Counted from the first letter of the stretch, positions 1 through 8,102 are shown. The stretch is DNA of 36,995 nt from Hyphomonadaceae bacterium (GCA_022844475.1 JALHLR010000035.1:1-36995); one strand, 5' to 3'. Notes: generated from the sequence alone by a model not told the origin. Translations and numbers: made by a program.

Positions 1-2
1 TC

Positions 3-470
3 GTCGTGGCCTTCACGCTGGCGCTGATCGCTATCGCCAACATCCCGAACATGGTCCGGCGCAAGCGCGGCTTAGGCGAGCGCATGCGTCCGGCCTATCG
101 CCGCTACGTGGCGCGCTTCCTGCCGGCCATGTTCGCCTATGTCTTCCTGCTGATGGCGGCCGTCAGCTATGCAGACTCGGCAGAACCGACCGGCGTGATC
201 GCCGGGGCCGTTGCAATCGCCCCGGCCATCCCGATCCTGTTCGCCATCCGCGCCATATTCCTGCTGCCTCGCGAGGAGGATGACGAGTATCAGCGCGACC
301 GCATCAACCGCTCCTATGCGTGGGCGACAGGCGCGACGCTGATGGTCTGCACCTCCGTCGGCTTCCTCGACATGTTCGGCGTCGTGCCACATCTCGAATT
401 GTGGATCGCCTTTCCGATGTGGGCGATCTTCATGGGCCTCGCGCGCTGCCTCCCACTCGGATCAAGATAG
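3..470 (+). CDS. Small multi-pass membrane protein, probably cut at its 5' end
   Basis: No family is recognised with certainty. The reading frame is open to the window edge; a GTG at 6 is the first possible start, but the true start may lie outside. The visible protein has about four hydrophobic segments (roughly residues 1-14, 37-55, 63-87 and 107-147) separated by arginine-rich loops, so it is an inner-membrane protein. The stop at 468-470 lies 15 bases before the start of an XRE regulator. Pairs of a small multi-pass protein and a short XRE regulator are common in bacteria, and the second gene often represses the pair; that role is inferred here. Confidence 0.7.
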   Translation, partial: VVAFTLALIAIANIPNMVRRKRGLGERMRPAYRRYVARFLPAMFAYVFLLMAAVSYADSAEPTGVIAGAVAIAPAIPILFAIRAIFLLPREEDDEYQRDRINRSYAWATGATLMVCTSVGFLDMFGVVPHLELWIAFPMWAIFMGLARCLPLGSR

Positions 471-485
471 AACCCGGGGAACAGC

Positions 486-719
486 ATGAAGAACGACCTT
501 CGCGTTCTCCGGGCTCAGAGAGGCTGGAGCCAGGGCGACCTCGCCGACGCCCTCGGCGTCTCCCGCCAGTCGGTGAACGCCCTTGAGACCGGCAAATACG
601 ATCCCTCGCTTCCGCTGGCCTTCCGCATCGCGCGGCTGTTCGGCAAGCGCGTGGACGAGATCTTCGACGACGAGTTGGGCGGCTTCGCAAACCTGAGACA
701 AGACCGGGCCGCCGAGTAG
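486..719 (+). CDS. Short XRE-family helix-turn-helix regulator
   Basis: This 77-residue protein is almost entirely one lambda-repressor-like DNA-binding domain (residues 4-62). The recognition region reads WSQGDLADALGVSRQSVNAL, followed by ETGKYDPSLPLAFRIARLF, the usual pattern of small XRE regulators of the YozG/PlcR-N type. There is no effector domain, so it probably acts as a dimeric repressor, possibly of its own operon. A GGGGA Shine-Dalgarno-like sequence precedes the ATG. It sits between the membrane protein upstream (15-base gap) and the hydrolase downstream (25-base gap), so the three are probably co-transcribed. The target is not known. Confidence 0.9.
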   Translation: MKNDLRVLRAQRGWSQGDLADALGVSRQSVNALETGKYDPSLPLAFRIARLFGKRVDEIFDDELGGFANLRQDRAAE

Positions 720-744
720 ACAAACCCACCAGGAGACACCTCAC

Positions 745-1617
745 ATGCACCCCTTGATCAACGCCGCCATCGCGGCGATCGCCCTCGCCTTGCCCGCGCT
801 CAGCCTCAACGCCACAGCGCAGGAACGCTTCACGGGCAGCGTCACCGGACCCGAGGGCGCGCCAGCCGTGATCCTGATCCCGGGCCTGACCTCGCCAGCC
901 TCGGTCTGGGACAAGACGATCGCGCAGCTCGCCGCCACGCATCGCGTTCATGCCCTGCAGGTCCGTGGCTTTGCGGGCGAGCCCGCCGGCCCCAATGCCG
1001 AAGGCCCCGTGCTGAAAACGCTGATCGCCGAGATCGCCGCCTACGCCGAAGCGCTCGACCAGCCTGCCATCATTGGCCATTCGGTCGGCGGCCTGATCGG
1101 CCTCGAAGTCGCCGCCGCAAAGCCAGACCAGGTCGGCCGCGTGCTCGTGGTCGACTCCCTCGCCTTCTACACGCTGATCTTCAGGCACGACGCGACGCCC
1201 GAAAACGCCACCCCCTACGCGACCATGGCGCGCACCCAGATGCTCGACATGACCGAAGACCAGTTCCGCGAAACGCAGGCCCAGACCATGGGCATCATGA
1301 CGAAGACCGAAGCGGCGCGCCCCACCCTGCTCGACTGGAGCATGACGTCCGACCGCCGCGTCGTCGCACAGGTGATGTCGGAAGTCATCGTCACAGACGC
1401 CCGCCCGCGCCTCCACGCGATCACGGCGCCGGTCACCGTCCTCTACGCCTATGATCCCAGCATGGGCCGCCCCGCCGAAGCAGTGGATCAGATGTACGCG
1501 TCAGCCTATGCGGGCCTCGCAGGCGCCCGTCTCAAACGCATCGACGACAGCTATCACTTCATCCAGATCGACCAGCCGGAAGCGTTCGCAACCGAAGTGA
1601 GCACATTCTTCAGGTAG
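745..1617 (+). CDS. Secreted alpha/beta-hydrolase
   Basis: A 290-residue serine hydrolase of the alpha/beta fold with an N-terminal signal peptide (about residues 1-26, ending ATAQ), so it should act in the periplasm or outside the cell. The nucleophile elbow is GHSVGG with Ser113. The oxyanion-hole region is LIPGLTSPASVW (44-55). Likely acid and base are Asp237 (VLYAYDP) and His271 (DSYHFIQ). The length is normal for the family. An AGGAG sequence lies about nine bases before the ATG. A strong hairpin at 1626-1654 follows the stop. The substrate (ester, lactone or other) cannot be read from sequence. Confidence 0.9.
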   Translation: MHPLINAAIAAIALALPALSLNATAQERFTGSVTGPEGAPAVILIPGLTSPASVWDKTIAQLAATHRVHALQVRGFAGEPAGPNAEGPVLKTLIAEIAAYAEALDQPAIIGHSVGGLIGLEVAAAKPDQVGRVLVVDSLAFYTLIFRHDATPENATPYATMARTQMLDMTEDQFRETQAQTMGIMTKTEAARPTLLDWSMTSDRRVVAQVMSEVIVTDARPRLHAITAPVTVLYAYDPSMGRPAEAVDQMYASAYAGLAGARLKRIDDSYHFIQIDQPEAFATEVSTFFR

Positions 1618-1625
1618 CTCGAACT

Positions 1626-1657
1626 GCGGGGTGTGAAACTTCACCACACCCCGCTTT
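1626..1657 (+). terminator. Hairpin terminator after the alpha/beta-hydrolase
   Basis: GCGGGGTGTG (1626-1635) is perfectly complementary to CACACCCCGC (1645-1654), giving a 10-bp stem with a 9-base loop, followed by TTT. The T tract is short, so termination may be partial. It starts nine bases after the hydrolase stop and argues against starting the P450 gene inside it. Confidence 0.6.
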
Positions 1658-1682
1658 GCGCGTGCGCCAAACCGGGCTATGT

Positions 1683-1697
1683 CTTGACACTGTCAAG
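1683..1697. promoter_or_regulatory. Perfect palindrome before the P450 gene, likely repressor operator
   Basis: CTTGACA (1683-1689), a central C, and TGTCAAG (1691-1697) form a perfect 7-1-7 inverted repeat whose end is 16 bases before the P450 ATG. The TGACA-N-TGTCA type is typical of TetR-family operators. The core TGACACTGTC recurs at 4014-4023 in front of the convergent secreted-protein gene. No TetR gene lies in the window, so the regulator is unknown. Confidence 0.5.
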
Positions 1698-1713
1698 CAC
1701 TCGGAGCCTCCCC

Positions 1714-2949
1714 ATGGCCGATACCGCAATCGCCCTGAAATCCTACAATGACATCCCCGTCCTCGACTGGGACCTGCAGGACCCGCACGGGTCCTCCTAC
1801 GCGATGTTCGAGAAGCTTCGCGCCGAGACTCCGCTTGTGAAGGTGCCGATGGGCATGGGCTCGATGGTGCTCGCCCTGCGCGCCCGCATGGTCGACCAGA
1901 TCGTCTCGCCGGAAAACACTCGCCAGCTCGAGACCGAGTTGAAGATGATGCAGGGCATCTTCGACGGCCCCATCTTGGACTTCGTCGCGCAGGTCATGCT
2001 GTTCGCCAATGGCGACGTCCACCAGCGCCGCCGCCAGCCCGTCGCCCGCACCTTCGCCTTCAAGCTGATGGAAGCGATGCGTCCCAAGGCCGCCGCCGTC
2101 GCGGCCGAGATCATCGATGACCATCTCGGCAAGGGTCCCGTGGACTTCCTCAAGGACTTCGCTGCCCAGCTGCCCGCCCGCATCATCGCCGATATCCTCG
2201 GCATCCCGCGCGCCGACCTGCCCGTCTTCATGCGCTGGATCAGCGACACCGCTGAAGCGATCGGGTTCGTCGACCTGTCGCGCCGCGCCGACATCGAACA
2301 GTCGCTCACCGAGTTCAACGCCTATGTCGACAAGCTGCTGGCCGACCGCCGCTCCAATCCGCGCGGCGACTTCCTGTCGGACTATGTCGCCGCCACCGCT
2401 GCATCGGGCGACCTGACCGAGCAAGAAATCCGCGCGCAGGTTGTGGGCCTCATCCTCGCCGGCTCTGACACCACGCGCAATTCGATGTGCATGACGCTGT
2501 CGCAGCTCCTGCATCATCCCGATCAATGGAAAGCGCTGTGCGCCGATCCGGATGGCCTCAAGAAAAAGGCGAGCGAGGAAGGCCTGCGCTATGAGCCCGT
2601 CGTCTCCGGCATTCCGCGCGTCACGACACGCGAGCTCGAGATCGAGGGCTTCCTGATTCCGCCTGGCGCCATCGCCATGGTCTCGATCCTGTCAGTCCTG
2701 CGCGACCCCGAGGTGTACGCAGACCCCGAGACCTTCAACATCCACCGCACGGACCAGCAGCGCTGGCACCTCGCCTTCGGCGCCGGCGCTCACCGTTGCG
2801 CAGGCGAAGCCCTCGCCCGCGTCGAACTGGAAGAGACGCTCGCCGCCATCGCCCGTCTCGCTCCCAACACCCGCGTCGTGGGCGCCGCTCCGAGACTCAA
2901 CCCCGGCGCCATCCGTACGGTGGATCAGATGCAGGTCGAGTTCGCGTAG
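1714..2949 (+). CDS. Cytochrome P450
   Basis: A soluble bacterial class-I type P450 monooxygenase of 411 residues. Visible landmarks in order: helix-C region DVHQRRRQPV (101-110), I-helix oxygen-activation motif AGSDTTR (249-255), ExxR in EGLRYEP (Glu289, Arg292), and the heme-binding loop FGAGAHRCAGEALAR with the axial thiolate Cys362. It needs ferredoxin and ferredoxin reductase partners, which are not in the window. I chose the ATG at 1714 (MADTAIALKSYNDI) rather than an upstream in-frame start at 1633, because the longer start lies in the terminator hairpin and adds atypical residues. The substrate is unknown. A perfect palindrome directly upstream suggests control by a ligand-responsive repressor. 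Confidence 0.95.
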   Translation: MADTAIALKSYNDIPVLDWDLQDPHGSSYAMFEKLRAETPLVKVPMGMGSMVLALRARMVDQIVSPENTRQLETELKMMQGIFDGPILDFVAQVMLFANGDVHQRRRQPVARTFAFKLMEAMRPKAAAVAAEIIDDHLGKGPVDFLKDFAAQLPARIIADILGIPRADLPVFMRWISDTAEAIGFVDLSRRADIEQSLTEFNAYVDKLLADRRSNPRGDFLSDYVAATAASGDLTEQEIRAQVVGLILAGSDTTRNSMCMTLSQLLHHPDQWKALCADPDGLKKKASEEGLRYEPVVSGIPRVTTRELEIEGFLIPPGAIAMVSILSVLRDPEVYADPETFNIHRTDQQRWHLAFGAGAHRCAGEALARVELEETLAAIARLAPNTRVVGAAPRLNPGAIRTVDQMQVEFA

Positions 2950-2966
2950 CTTTACCGACTCGCAGC

Positions 2967-3000
2967 CCCCACCGGACAATCAGGCGCCTCGTCGGTGGGG
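2967..3000. terminator. Hairpin between convergent genes, possible bidirectional terminator
   Basis: CCCCACCG (2967-2974) pairs perfectly with CGGTGGGG (2993-3000), an 8-bp GC-rich stem in the 63-base gap between the P450 stop and the stop of the convergent gene. There is no clear T tract on either side, so the call rests on position and stem strength. Confidence 0.4.
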
Positions 3001-3012
3001 CCGCAGTGAAGG

Positions 3013-3987
3013 TTACTGCGGCTTCGGCTTTGTCTCCGCCATGCGCTGCGCCATCAGGATATGCGGCACTGAAAGATTGCCCTCGTGACAGGCGTGCTCG
3101 AACATCCGCTGGCTTGTTTTGTACAGCGAGTACTCCGCCAGCCACGGCGCTGTGTAGATTGACGGATCTTCGACCGTGTACTGATAAAGCAGCTCGTTCT
3201 CCGCAACCCGGGTAAACCGCTCAGTCACCTTGCTGTCGGCGCCGACCACAAGGTTCGAAAAGAACCGCACACGGTCATTTGCCGGCAGGCCGATCGTCTC
3301 CACCACCAGTGTCTCGCCCTCCCAGCGCGCGATAGAATCGCCAAGCGCGGAATACAGCGCCTTCGGTTTGTGCGTGTCTGTCAGCGGAATGATCCGCGCC
3401 TCGTCGCCATACTCGGTGTGGATCACGACCTGCTTTGGCGTCTGGATGATCTGGCGCGGGTTCGCGCTTGTCGTCCCCATTCCGGTTACCGGCGGCAGGC
3501 CGAGACTTGTGATGCAGCGCTCCCAGTTTGGCCGCTGCTCTATATGCTCAGCCATCACCGCTGCCGATCCGCGCTGTGACTCCTTCCGCGCGGCAGGCGT
3601 GTAAGGCAGCCTGCCATCCGCCGGCAGCACGACAGACCGTGTCCGCCGCTCGCCGCGCACGATGGGCAGACCATCAGCCGCCTTCATCAACTCCGGCACT
3701 TCCGGATCAAGCCCGCGGTCCAGAGCATCGCCAATGCCCTTGGCTGCGGCTTCGGCCATCTGCTTCGCCGCAGCTTCCGGCAGCACGAGCATCGGCGCCT
3801 GCGCCGTCGATTCCATCAGGATCACGAAATTCTGCGTCCAGATTCCCTCGAAGCTCGGATGCCCGAAGGAAGTTCGCGGCGCAGTGTAGGACGCCTTCGC
3901 ATCAGGCGCAGTTGGTCCCTGCGCTAGCGCAGGTGCGCCCAGAAGGGCGAGGCAAACAAGGCTGATTTTGGGGGGGATGGCAGACAT
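3013..3987 (-). CDS. Secreted protein of unknown function (FxGxWT / IIPL / RWEGxTLVVET family)
   Basis: A 324-residue protein with a signal peptide (about residues 1-22, ending PALAQ). It carries the marks of a widespread uncharacterised secreted family: HPSFEGIWTQNF near the N terminus, a Cys-containing RCITSLGLPPV segment, IIQTPKQVVIHTEYGDEARIIPL, and ARWEGETLVVETIGL, with a late VTERFTR segment. The combination is clear, but no function is established for the family. The start is the ATG at 3987, preceded by a GGAGA sequence; an earlier in-frame start at 4029 would add non-signal residues. It converges on the P450 gene and shares an upstream motif with it, suggesting common control and perhaps a common substrate. 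Confidence 0.85.
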   Translation of the reverse strand: MSAIPPKISLVCLALLGAPALAQGPTAPDAKASYTAPRTSFGHPSFEGIWTQNFVILMESTAQAPMLVLPEAAAKQMAEAAAKGIGDALDRGLDPEVPELMKAADGLPIVRGERRTRSVVLPADGRLPYTPAARKESQRGSAAVMAEHIEQRPNWERCITSLGLPPVTGMGTTSANPRQIIQTPKQVVIHTEYGDEARIIPLTDTHKPKALYSALGDSIARWEGETLVVETIGLPANDRVRFFSNLVVGADSKVTERFTRVAENELLYQYTVEDPSIYTAPWLAEYSLYKTSQRMFEHACHEGNLSVPHILMAQRMAETKPKPQ

Positions 3988-4013
3988 TCGGACGTTCTCC
4001 GTCTCTTGGGTTA

Positions 4014-4025
4014 TGACACTGTCTA
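4014..4025. promoter_or_regulatory. Operator-like motif TGACACTGTC before the secreted-protein gene
   Basis: TGACACTGTCTA lies 27 bases upstream of the ATG of the minus-strand gene starting at 3987. Ten bases (TGACACTGTC) are identical to the centre of the perfect palindrome before the P450 gene, although the outer bases of this copy are not symmetric. The same regulator probably binds both, inferred from motif identity and from the two genes facing each other. Confidence 0.4.
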
Positions 4026-4131
4026 CCACGAATTGCGCAGCGACCGCAGGTCTGAAGTCGCGCTATTCGCGTCGCGGCATCAGGGCCTTTTCCGTGTGCG
4101 GCGCACAAAAAAGAGCGCGTTCGATGAAGTT

Positions 4132-4147
4132 TCATCGATCTTCGGGA
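4132..4147. promoter_or_regulatory. Inverted repeat upstream of the small membrane protein
   Basis: CGATGAA (4132-4138) and TTCATCG (4141-4147) form a perfect 7-2-7 inverted repeat 35 bases before the ATG at 4183. A second short perfect repeat, TGTGCG-G-CGCACA, lies at 4095-4107. Either could be an operator; no cognate regulator is evident. Confidence 0.3.
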
Positions 4148-4182
4148 GCCAGACTTAAGCCGCAAGGCAGAGAATTGGCGTC

Positions 4183-4743
4183 ATGATCTCCGCGTCCGCC
4201 CAGCCCGTCTATCGATCCGCCGCCCATCGCAAGGCGGTGATGGCCCATGTCGGCGCCACACTCGCGCCGACCGCGCTCTGCTTCGCAGTCCTGGCGCCGC
4301 TCATCGGCCTCGCCCTGATCTGGGGCAGCACATTCGTCGCCATGATCTGCAACGCGATCAGCACTGGCGGCGCATCCATACCTTCAGCGCTGGAAAGCAG
4401 CATCGCTGCGATTGCCTCCGCCTACGCGGCCGCCGCCATGGCCGCGGCCATATCCGGCGTCTGGGTTGCGATGCTCTCGCCCTTCACGCCGGACAATCCG
4501 CGCTTCTGGAGCGGCGCCGCCATCATTGGCATGATGAACGCGTTTCTCTTCGTCAACGTCGATCCCGAAGCTGGCATCTTCGGCGGCCAGCTGTTCATGG
4601 CCCTCGTCGGCGCCGTCAGCATCTTCCTGTGCGCCTGGTTCCTGCAGAACCCCATCCTCAAGCGCGACGACATGCGCCGCGACCTGCTCGCCCGAGACCG
4701 CGCCGACCGCCTCGCGAAGGAACGCGCGAGCCAGCGCAGCTGA
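4183..4743 (+). CDS. Small multi-pass membrane protein of unknown function
   Basis: A 186-residue protein, not recognised. It has about four hydrophobic segments (roughly residues 22-55, 72-97, 107-126 and 133-153) and a highly charged C-terminal tail rich in Arg, Asp, Lys and Glu (157-186) that should lie in the cytoplasm and could be helical. The start is the ATG at 4183; no strong ribosome site is seen. It is transcribed away from the secreted-protein gene at 3013-3987, with a 195-base gap holding two inverted repeats, and a hairpin follows the stop. No function is offered. Confidence 0.75.
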   Translation: MISASAQPVYRSAAHRKAVMAHVGATLAPTALCFAVLAPLIGLALIWGSTFVAMICNAISTGGASIPSALESSIAAIASAYAAAAMAAAISGVWVAMLSPFTPDNPRFWSGAAIIGMMNAFLFVNVDPEAGIFGGQLFMALVGAVSIFLCAWFLQNPILKRDDMRRDLLARDRADRLAKERASQRS

Positions 4744-4764
4744 TCAATCGAGAGATCAAATGAA

Positions 4765-4793
4765 CAGGGCGCTCCCTGGTGAAGAGCGCCCTG
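4765..4793. terminator. Strong hairpin between convergent genes
   Basis: CAGGGCGCT (4765-4773) and AGCGCCCTG (4785-4793) give a perfect 9-bp stem with an 11-base loop. It lies between the plus-strand membrane protein (stop at 4743) and the minus-strand UrcA-family gene (stop at 4833). There is no long T tract, but the position fits a shared terminator. Confidence 0.5.
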
Positions 4794-4832
4794 ATGAGCA
4801 TCTGGTTGTGGAGGCGGACCTGCGTAGGCCGC

Positions 4833-5180
4833 CTAGCGGCCTGCATCAGCGATCGTGAGGGACTCACCCCCGCTGATCTGGCGCATCGCCTCGGCAACCG
4901 CCTCGCGCACGCAATCGGCCCGCTCGCGGGGAAGCAGCGGCGAGTGCGTGGCAACGGCGGCGCAGACATTTTCTGCAGCGTCACGGATACGCTTGAGAGC
5001 GGTCGCGTTGTCCTTCGTGTCGATGCGCAACGCGCCGGCGACCTCGACAGAGATCGAAACCGGCTGGCTTCTCGGCTGGGCTGACGCGCCGGGGGCAAGG
5101 AAGACAAGCGCCATTGCGGGGGCGAGCGCCATGGCGGTCGCGGCGGCGAGGATCGAGTTTTTGGGGGAGGTCGGATTCAT
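4833..5180 (-). CDS. UrcA-family small secreted protein
   Basis: A 115-residue protein with an N-terminal signal peptide (about residues 1-37, ending ASAQ). The mature part resembles UrcA-family proteins of Caulobacter-like and sphingomonad bacteria: a short beta region (VSISVEVAGALRIDT), a helix ALKRIRDAAENVC, and a second cysteine in ERADCVREAVAEAM. The two cysteines probably form a disulfide in the periplasm. The family has no established biochemical function. The start is the ATG at 5180, with GGAG eight bases before it; longer in-frame starts add residues unlike a signal peptide. It diverges from a LysR regulator with a 137-base gap, the usual layout for a LysR target. Confidence 0.75.
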   Translation of the reverse strand: MNPTSPKNSILAAATAMALAPAMALVFLAPGASAQPRSQPVSISVEVAGALRIDTKDNATALKRIRDAAENVCAAVATHSPLLPRERADCVREAVAEAMRQISGGESLTIADAGR

Positions 5181-5274
5181 TACAGTCTCCAGGTTTGGCG
5201 TTCCGGTAGCTCTGCTTTCGTTTGCTCCGGCGTTGACCCAGGATCTAAGCCATCCGATGTTGCATAGCGATCCG

Positions 5275-5284
5275 CCGAATTCGG
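5275..5284. promoter_or_regulatory. Palindrome in the UrcA/LysR divergent intergenic region
   Basis: CCGAATTCGG is a perfect 10-base palindrome 33 bases upstream of the LysR start and about 95 bases upstream of the UrcA-family start. It could be part of a LysR binding site, but short palindromes arise by chance. Confidence 0.25.
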
Positions 5285-5317
5285 ACTTTGGATTTTCATT
5301 ATTGAATAGGACGCGGC

Positions 5318-6256
5318 ATGCGGAATGTTGATTGGGCGAAGCTTCAGTCATTCGTCGCTGTTGCCGAACACGGATCACTTTCAGCTGCTGCGCGCGCCAC
5401 AGGCTCAAGCCAGCCCACCCTGAGCCGCCACATCGCGTCTCTCGAAGAGGATCTGGAGCTACGCCTCTTCGACCGTACGTCCGAGGGCCTGGTCCTCACG
5501 CCCTCCGGCGCCGAGATCTTCGGAAATGCCGAAGCGATGAGCCAGTCGGCAAACCAGATCGCACTGGTCGCGTCCGGCCGGTCGCAGGAGATCACAGGGT
5601 CCGTCCGCATCAGCGCCAGCGACACCGTCGCCCGCTTCTCGCTTCCGCCGATGCTCGCCGCTCTGCGCGTCGCCGAACCGAGAATAGCAATCGAGCTGGT
5701 CGCCTCAAACGAAACCAACAATCTTCTCAAGCGCGAGGCCGACATCGCGGTGCGGATGTATCGCCCGACGCAGAACGACGTGATCACGCGCAAGGTAGGC
5801 GAGCTGCACCTTGGCTTCTTCGCAAGCAAGCAATACCTCGACGGTCGCGGCCGCATCACGAGCGTCGAGCAGATCCTGTCGCATGAGTTGATCGGCTTCG
5901 ACCAGAATGACATTCTGATTCAGGGCTTCCGCAGCGCCGCCCTCAACGTCAGCCGTGAGGCCTTCTCGTTCAGGAGCGATACGCAATCAATTCACTATGA
6001 GATTGTGAGGGCTGGTTGGGGGATCGGGCTTCTTCATCTCGATGTGGGCCAAGGTACTCCCGACCTTGAGCAGGTCCTTCCCGAACTCCCCATTCCCCCG
6101 CTGGAGTTCTGGCTTACTGCCCACGCCGAGCTCAAGACCAGCGCGCGCATACGACGCGTCTACGATTTTCTGGCGGATGCGCTGCAGCAGCGGTACGGCC
6201 CGCAGGAGGTTCGCCCCGACCGAACCGCACGAACGCGTGGGGCGCCGCAACGCTGA
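5318..6256 (+). CDS. LysR-family transcriptional regulator
   Basis: A 312-residue regulator of normal LysR length. The N-terminal winged helix-turn-helix is clear: LQSFVAVAEHGSLSAAARAT, then SQPTLSRHIASLEEDL, then LRLFDRT with a GAEIFGNAE linker helix (residues 7-75). The C-terminal two-lobed periplasmic-binding-protein-like effector domain follows (about 90-295). LysR proteins act as tetramers and usually control the divergent neighbour, here the UrcA-family gene; the inducer cannot be inferred. The start is the ATG at 5318 (MRNVDWAKL), preceded by AGGA. It converges on moaC. Confidence 0.95.
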   Translation: MRNVDWAKLQSFVAVAEHGSLSAAARATGSSQPTLSRHIASLEEDLELRLFDRTSEGLVLTPSGAEIFGNAEAMSQSANQIALVASGRSQEITGSVRISASDTVARFSLPPMLAALRVAEPRIAIELVASNETNNLLKREADIAVRMYRPTQNDVITRKVGELHLGFFASKQYLDGRGRITSVEQILSHELIGFDQNDILIQGFRSAALNVSREAFSFRSDTQSIHYEIVRAGWGIGLLHLDVGQGTPDLEQVLPELPIPPLEFWLTAHAELKTSARIRRVYDFLADALQQRYGPQEVRPDRTARTRGAPQR

Positions 6257-6275
6257 CTGTCGCGCCAGAAATCTA

Positions 6276-6296
6276 GCGGGGTGCCTCCACCCTCGC
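6276..6296. terminator. Weak hairpin between convergent lysR-type gene and moaC
   Basis: GCG-GGGTG (6276-6283) can pair with CACCC-CGC (6288-6296) with one bulged T and a CCTC loop, in the 55-base gap between two convergent stops. There is no T tract. Confidence 0.3.
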
Positions 6297-6311
6297 CCGG
6301 TTCGCACGCCT

Positions 6312-6791
6312 TCACGCGCCGGCCACAAAATCTCCGCTCGCCCCGCCGCTCTTGGCCAGCAGCCGCACGCCCTCGATCCGCATGCCGCGATCGACCGCCT
6401 TCAGCATGTCGTAGATCGTGAGGCACGCAACCGACACAGCCGTCAGCGCCTCCATCTCCACACCCGTCGGCCCCGTCGTCACGACCTCGGCGACAACCCC
6501 GATCCCCGAGCCGTCGCCCAACTCATCCACCCGGACCTTCACACTCGACAGCGCCAGCGGATGGCACATCGGAATCAGGTCCGACGTCCGCTTCGCTGCC
6601 ATCACGCCAGCGATCTCCGCCGTCGCGCGTACATCGCCCTTCCCGCCCTTCGATCTTGCAAGCTCCAGCGCAACGCCCGACATAAGCACGCGACCCTCCG
6701 CTTTCGCGATCCGCTTCGTCGCCGCCTTGTCGGAGACATCCACCATGCGGGCGCGTCCATCCGCGTCGATATGGGTCAGCTTGTCGGCCAT
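6312..6791 (-). CDS. moaC: Cyclic pyranopterin monophosphate synthase MoaC
   Basis: MoaC turns the MoaA product 3',8-cyclo-GTP into cyclic pyranopterin monophosphate, the second half of the first step of molybdenum cofactor synthesis in the cytosol. The 159-residue length is standard. Diagnostic segments are [20 protein letters not shown] and [20 protein letters not shown] followed by LKAVDRGM, which hold the active-site His and Glu/Asp residues. The start is the ATG at 6791 with AGGA five bases upstream; a GTG at 6803 is the alternative. It diverges from moeA with a 55-base gap, so the two cofactor genes probably share a control region. No moaA gene is in the window. Confidence 0.97.
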   Translation of the reverse strand: MADKLTHIDADGRARMVDVSDKAATKRIAKAEGRVLMSGVALELARSKGGKGDVRATAEIAGVMAAKRTSDLIPMCHPLALSSVKVRVDELGDGSGIGVVAEVVTTGPTGVEMEALTAVSVACLTIYDMLKAVDRGMRIEGVRLLAKSGGASGDFVAGA

Positions 6792-6846
6792 GGTTTTCCT
6801 CACTCAGCTCGCTATCCTCTATCAGCTATAGCCCGAGAGACACCAG

Positions 6847-8049
6847 ATGATCCGCATGGCCTCCGTCGAACAGGCGCTCGCCTTGATCGCCGCACAGGCT
6901 GCATCGCGCCGTCTTCGCGCCGAGTCCGTGCCGCTGGCGCGAGCGTTCGGCCGCGTCCTCGCCGACCCGGTGCTCGCCCGCGTCTCCCAACCACCCGCCG
7001 ACGTTTCCGCGATGGATGGCTACGCCGTCCGCTTCGCCGACATGAAGATGGGCGCCGCCCTCCAGGTCTCCGGCGAATCCCGCGCTGGCGAGCCATCGGA
7101 GGCCAGGCTCAATCCTGGCGAAGCCATCCGCATCTTCACCGGCGCCCACCTGCCCGAAGCCGCAGACCACATTCTCATCCAGGAAGACACAAGGCGCGAA
7201 GGCGACACAGTCATCGTCACCTTCGAGCAGCGCAAACCCGAAAACATCCGCCGCCGCGGCATGGATTTCGGCCTGGACGACCAGCTCATCCCTGCTGGCC
7301 GCATGATCACCGAAGGCGCGATCTCGCTCGCCGCCGCCGGCAACAATGGAACCCTCACGGTCGCAAAGGCGCCCCGCATCGGCGTGCTCGCCAATGGCGA
7401 CGAACTCGCCGAAGCAGGCGCCGATCTCTCGTCAGGCCAGATCGTCAACTCAATCCAGCCCGCCCTCCTCGCCCTCATCCGCCGCTGGGGCGGCGACGCC
7501 ATTGACCTGGGCGTCAGTCAAGACACCGAAGCCGACGTCCGCAGACGTCTCTCGACATCAACCGATGTCATCGTCTCCATCGGCGGCGCCTCGGTCGGCG
7601 ACTACGATGTCGTCCGCACCGCCTTCGCAGCCGAAGGCTTCATCCCGGTTTTCGAGAAGATCGCCGTCAAGCCCGGCAAGCCGACATGGTTCTCGGCGAA
7701 AGACCGCGTCCTCGCCCTCGGCCTCCCCGGCAATCCCGCGGCGGCCATGGTCACCGCGCAACTCTTCCTGCGCCCCCTGATCGCAGCCCTCACCGGTGCG
7801 ATGCCAGACCAGCCACACACCCAGCGCGCCTTCACCCTCCATGACATCCCCGCCGCCAGCGCCCGCGAGGAATATCTCCGCGCCGTCGTCAGCCTTGGCG
7901 ATGATGGATCATCAACCGTCCGCGCCGCCGAGAACCAGGACTCCTCCCTCCTCTCCCCCTTCCTGGTCGCCAATTGCCTGATACGCCGCCCGATCAAGGC
8001 GCCCGCCGCGAAGGCCGGCGACCTCGTCGAGATCCTTATGCTGAGATGA
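6847..8049 (+). CDS. moeA: Molybdopterin molybdenumtransferase MoeA
   Basis: MoeA inserts molybdate into adenylylated molybdopterin, the last step of molybdenum cofactor synthesis. The 400-residue length is normal. Domain landmarks are PPADVSAMDGYAVR (domain III/I junction), FTGAHLPEAADHILIQED, GVLANGDELAEAG, QIVNSIQPALLALI, the GGASVGDYDVV loop, KPGKPTWFS and GLPGNPAAAMV of the MogA-like domain, then the small beta-barrel C-terminal domain. No fusion to another domain is seen. It lies 55 bases from the divergent moaC start and 53 bases upstream of a tRNA gene. Confidence 0.97.
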   Translation: MIRMASVEQALALIAAQAASRRLRAESVPLARAFGRVLADPVLARVSQPPADVSAMDGYAVRFADMKMGAALQVSGESRAGEPSEARLNPGEAIRIFTGAHLPEAADHILIQEDTRREGDTVIVTFEQRKPENIRRRGMDFGLDDQLIPAGRMITEGAISLAAAGNNGTLTVAKAPRIGVLANGDELAEAGADLSSGQIVNSIQPALLALIRRWGGDAIDLGVSQDTEADVRRRLSTSTDVIVSIGGASVGDYDVVRTAFAAEGFIPVFEKIAVKPGKPTWFSAKDRVLALGLPGNPAAAMVTAQLFLRPLIAALTGAMPDQPHTQRAFTLHDIPAASAREEYLRAVVSLGDDGSSTVRAAENQDSSLLSPFLVANCLIRRPIKAPAAKAGDLVEILMLR

Positions 8050-8102
8050 AGCGCCAACGCCGGGCTTGCCTTTTGCCCCGCAATGCGCGTGAACAGCGCA
8101 AC

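Noticed and set aside
430..1416. 328-codon open frame on the minus strand
   Set aside because: It is antisense to the XRE regulator and the alpha/beta-hydrolase.
1684..1689. TTGACA as a -35 box for the P450 gene
   Set aside because: A -10 box at the right distance would overlap the ATG; the hexamer is better explained as half of the palindrome.
6042..7505. 487-codon open frame on the plus strand
   Set aside because: It overlaps the LysR end, moaC and moeA in another frame and is an Arg/Pro-rich shadow.
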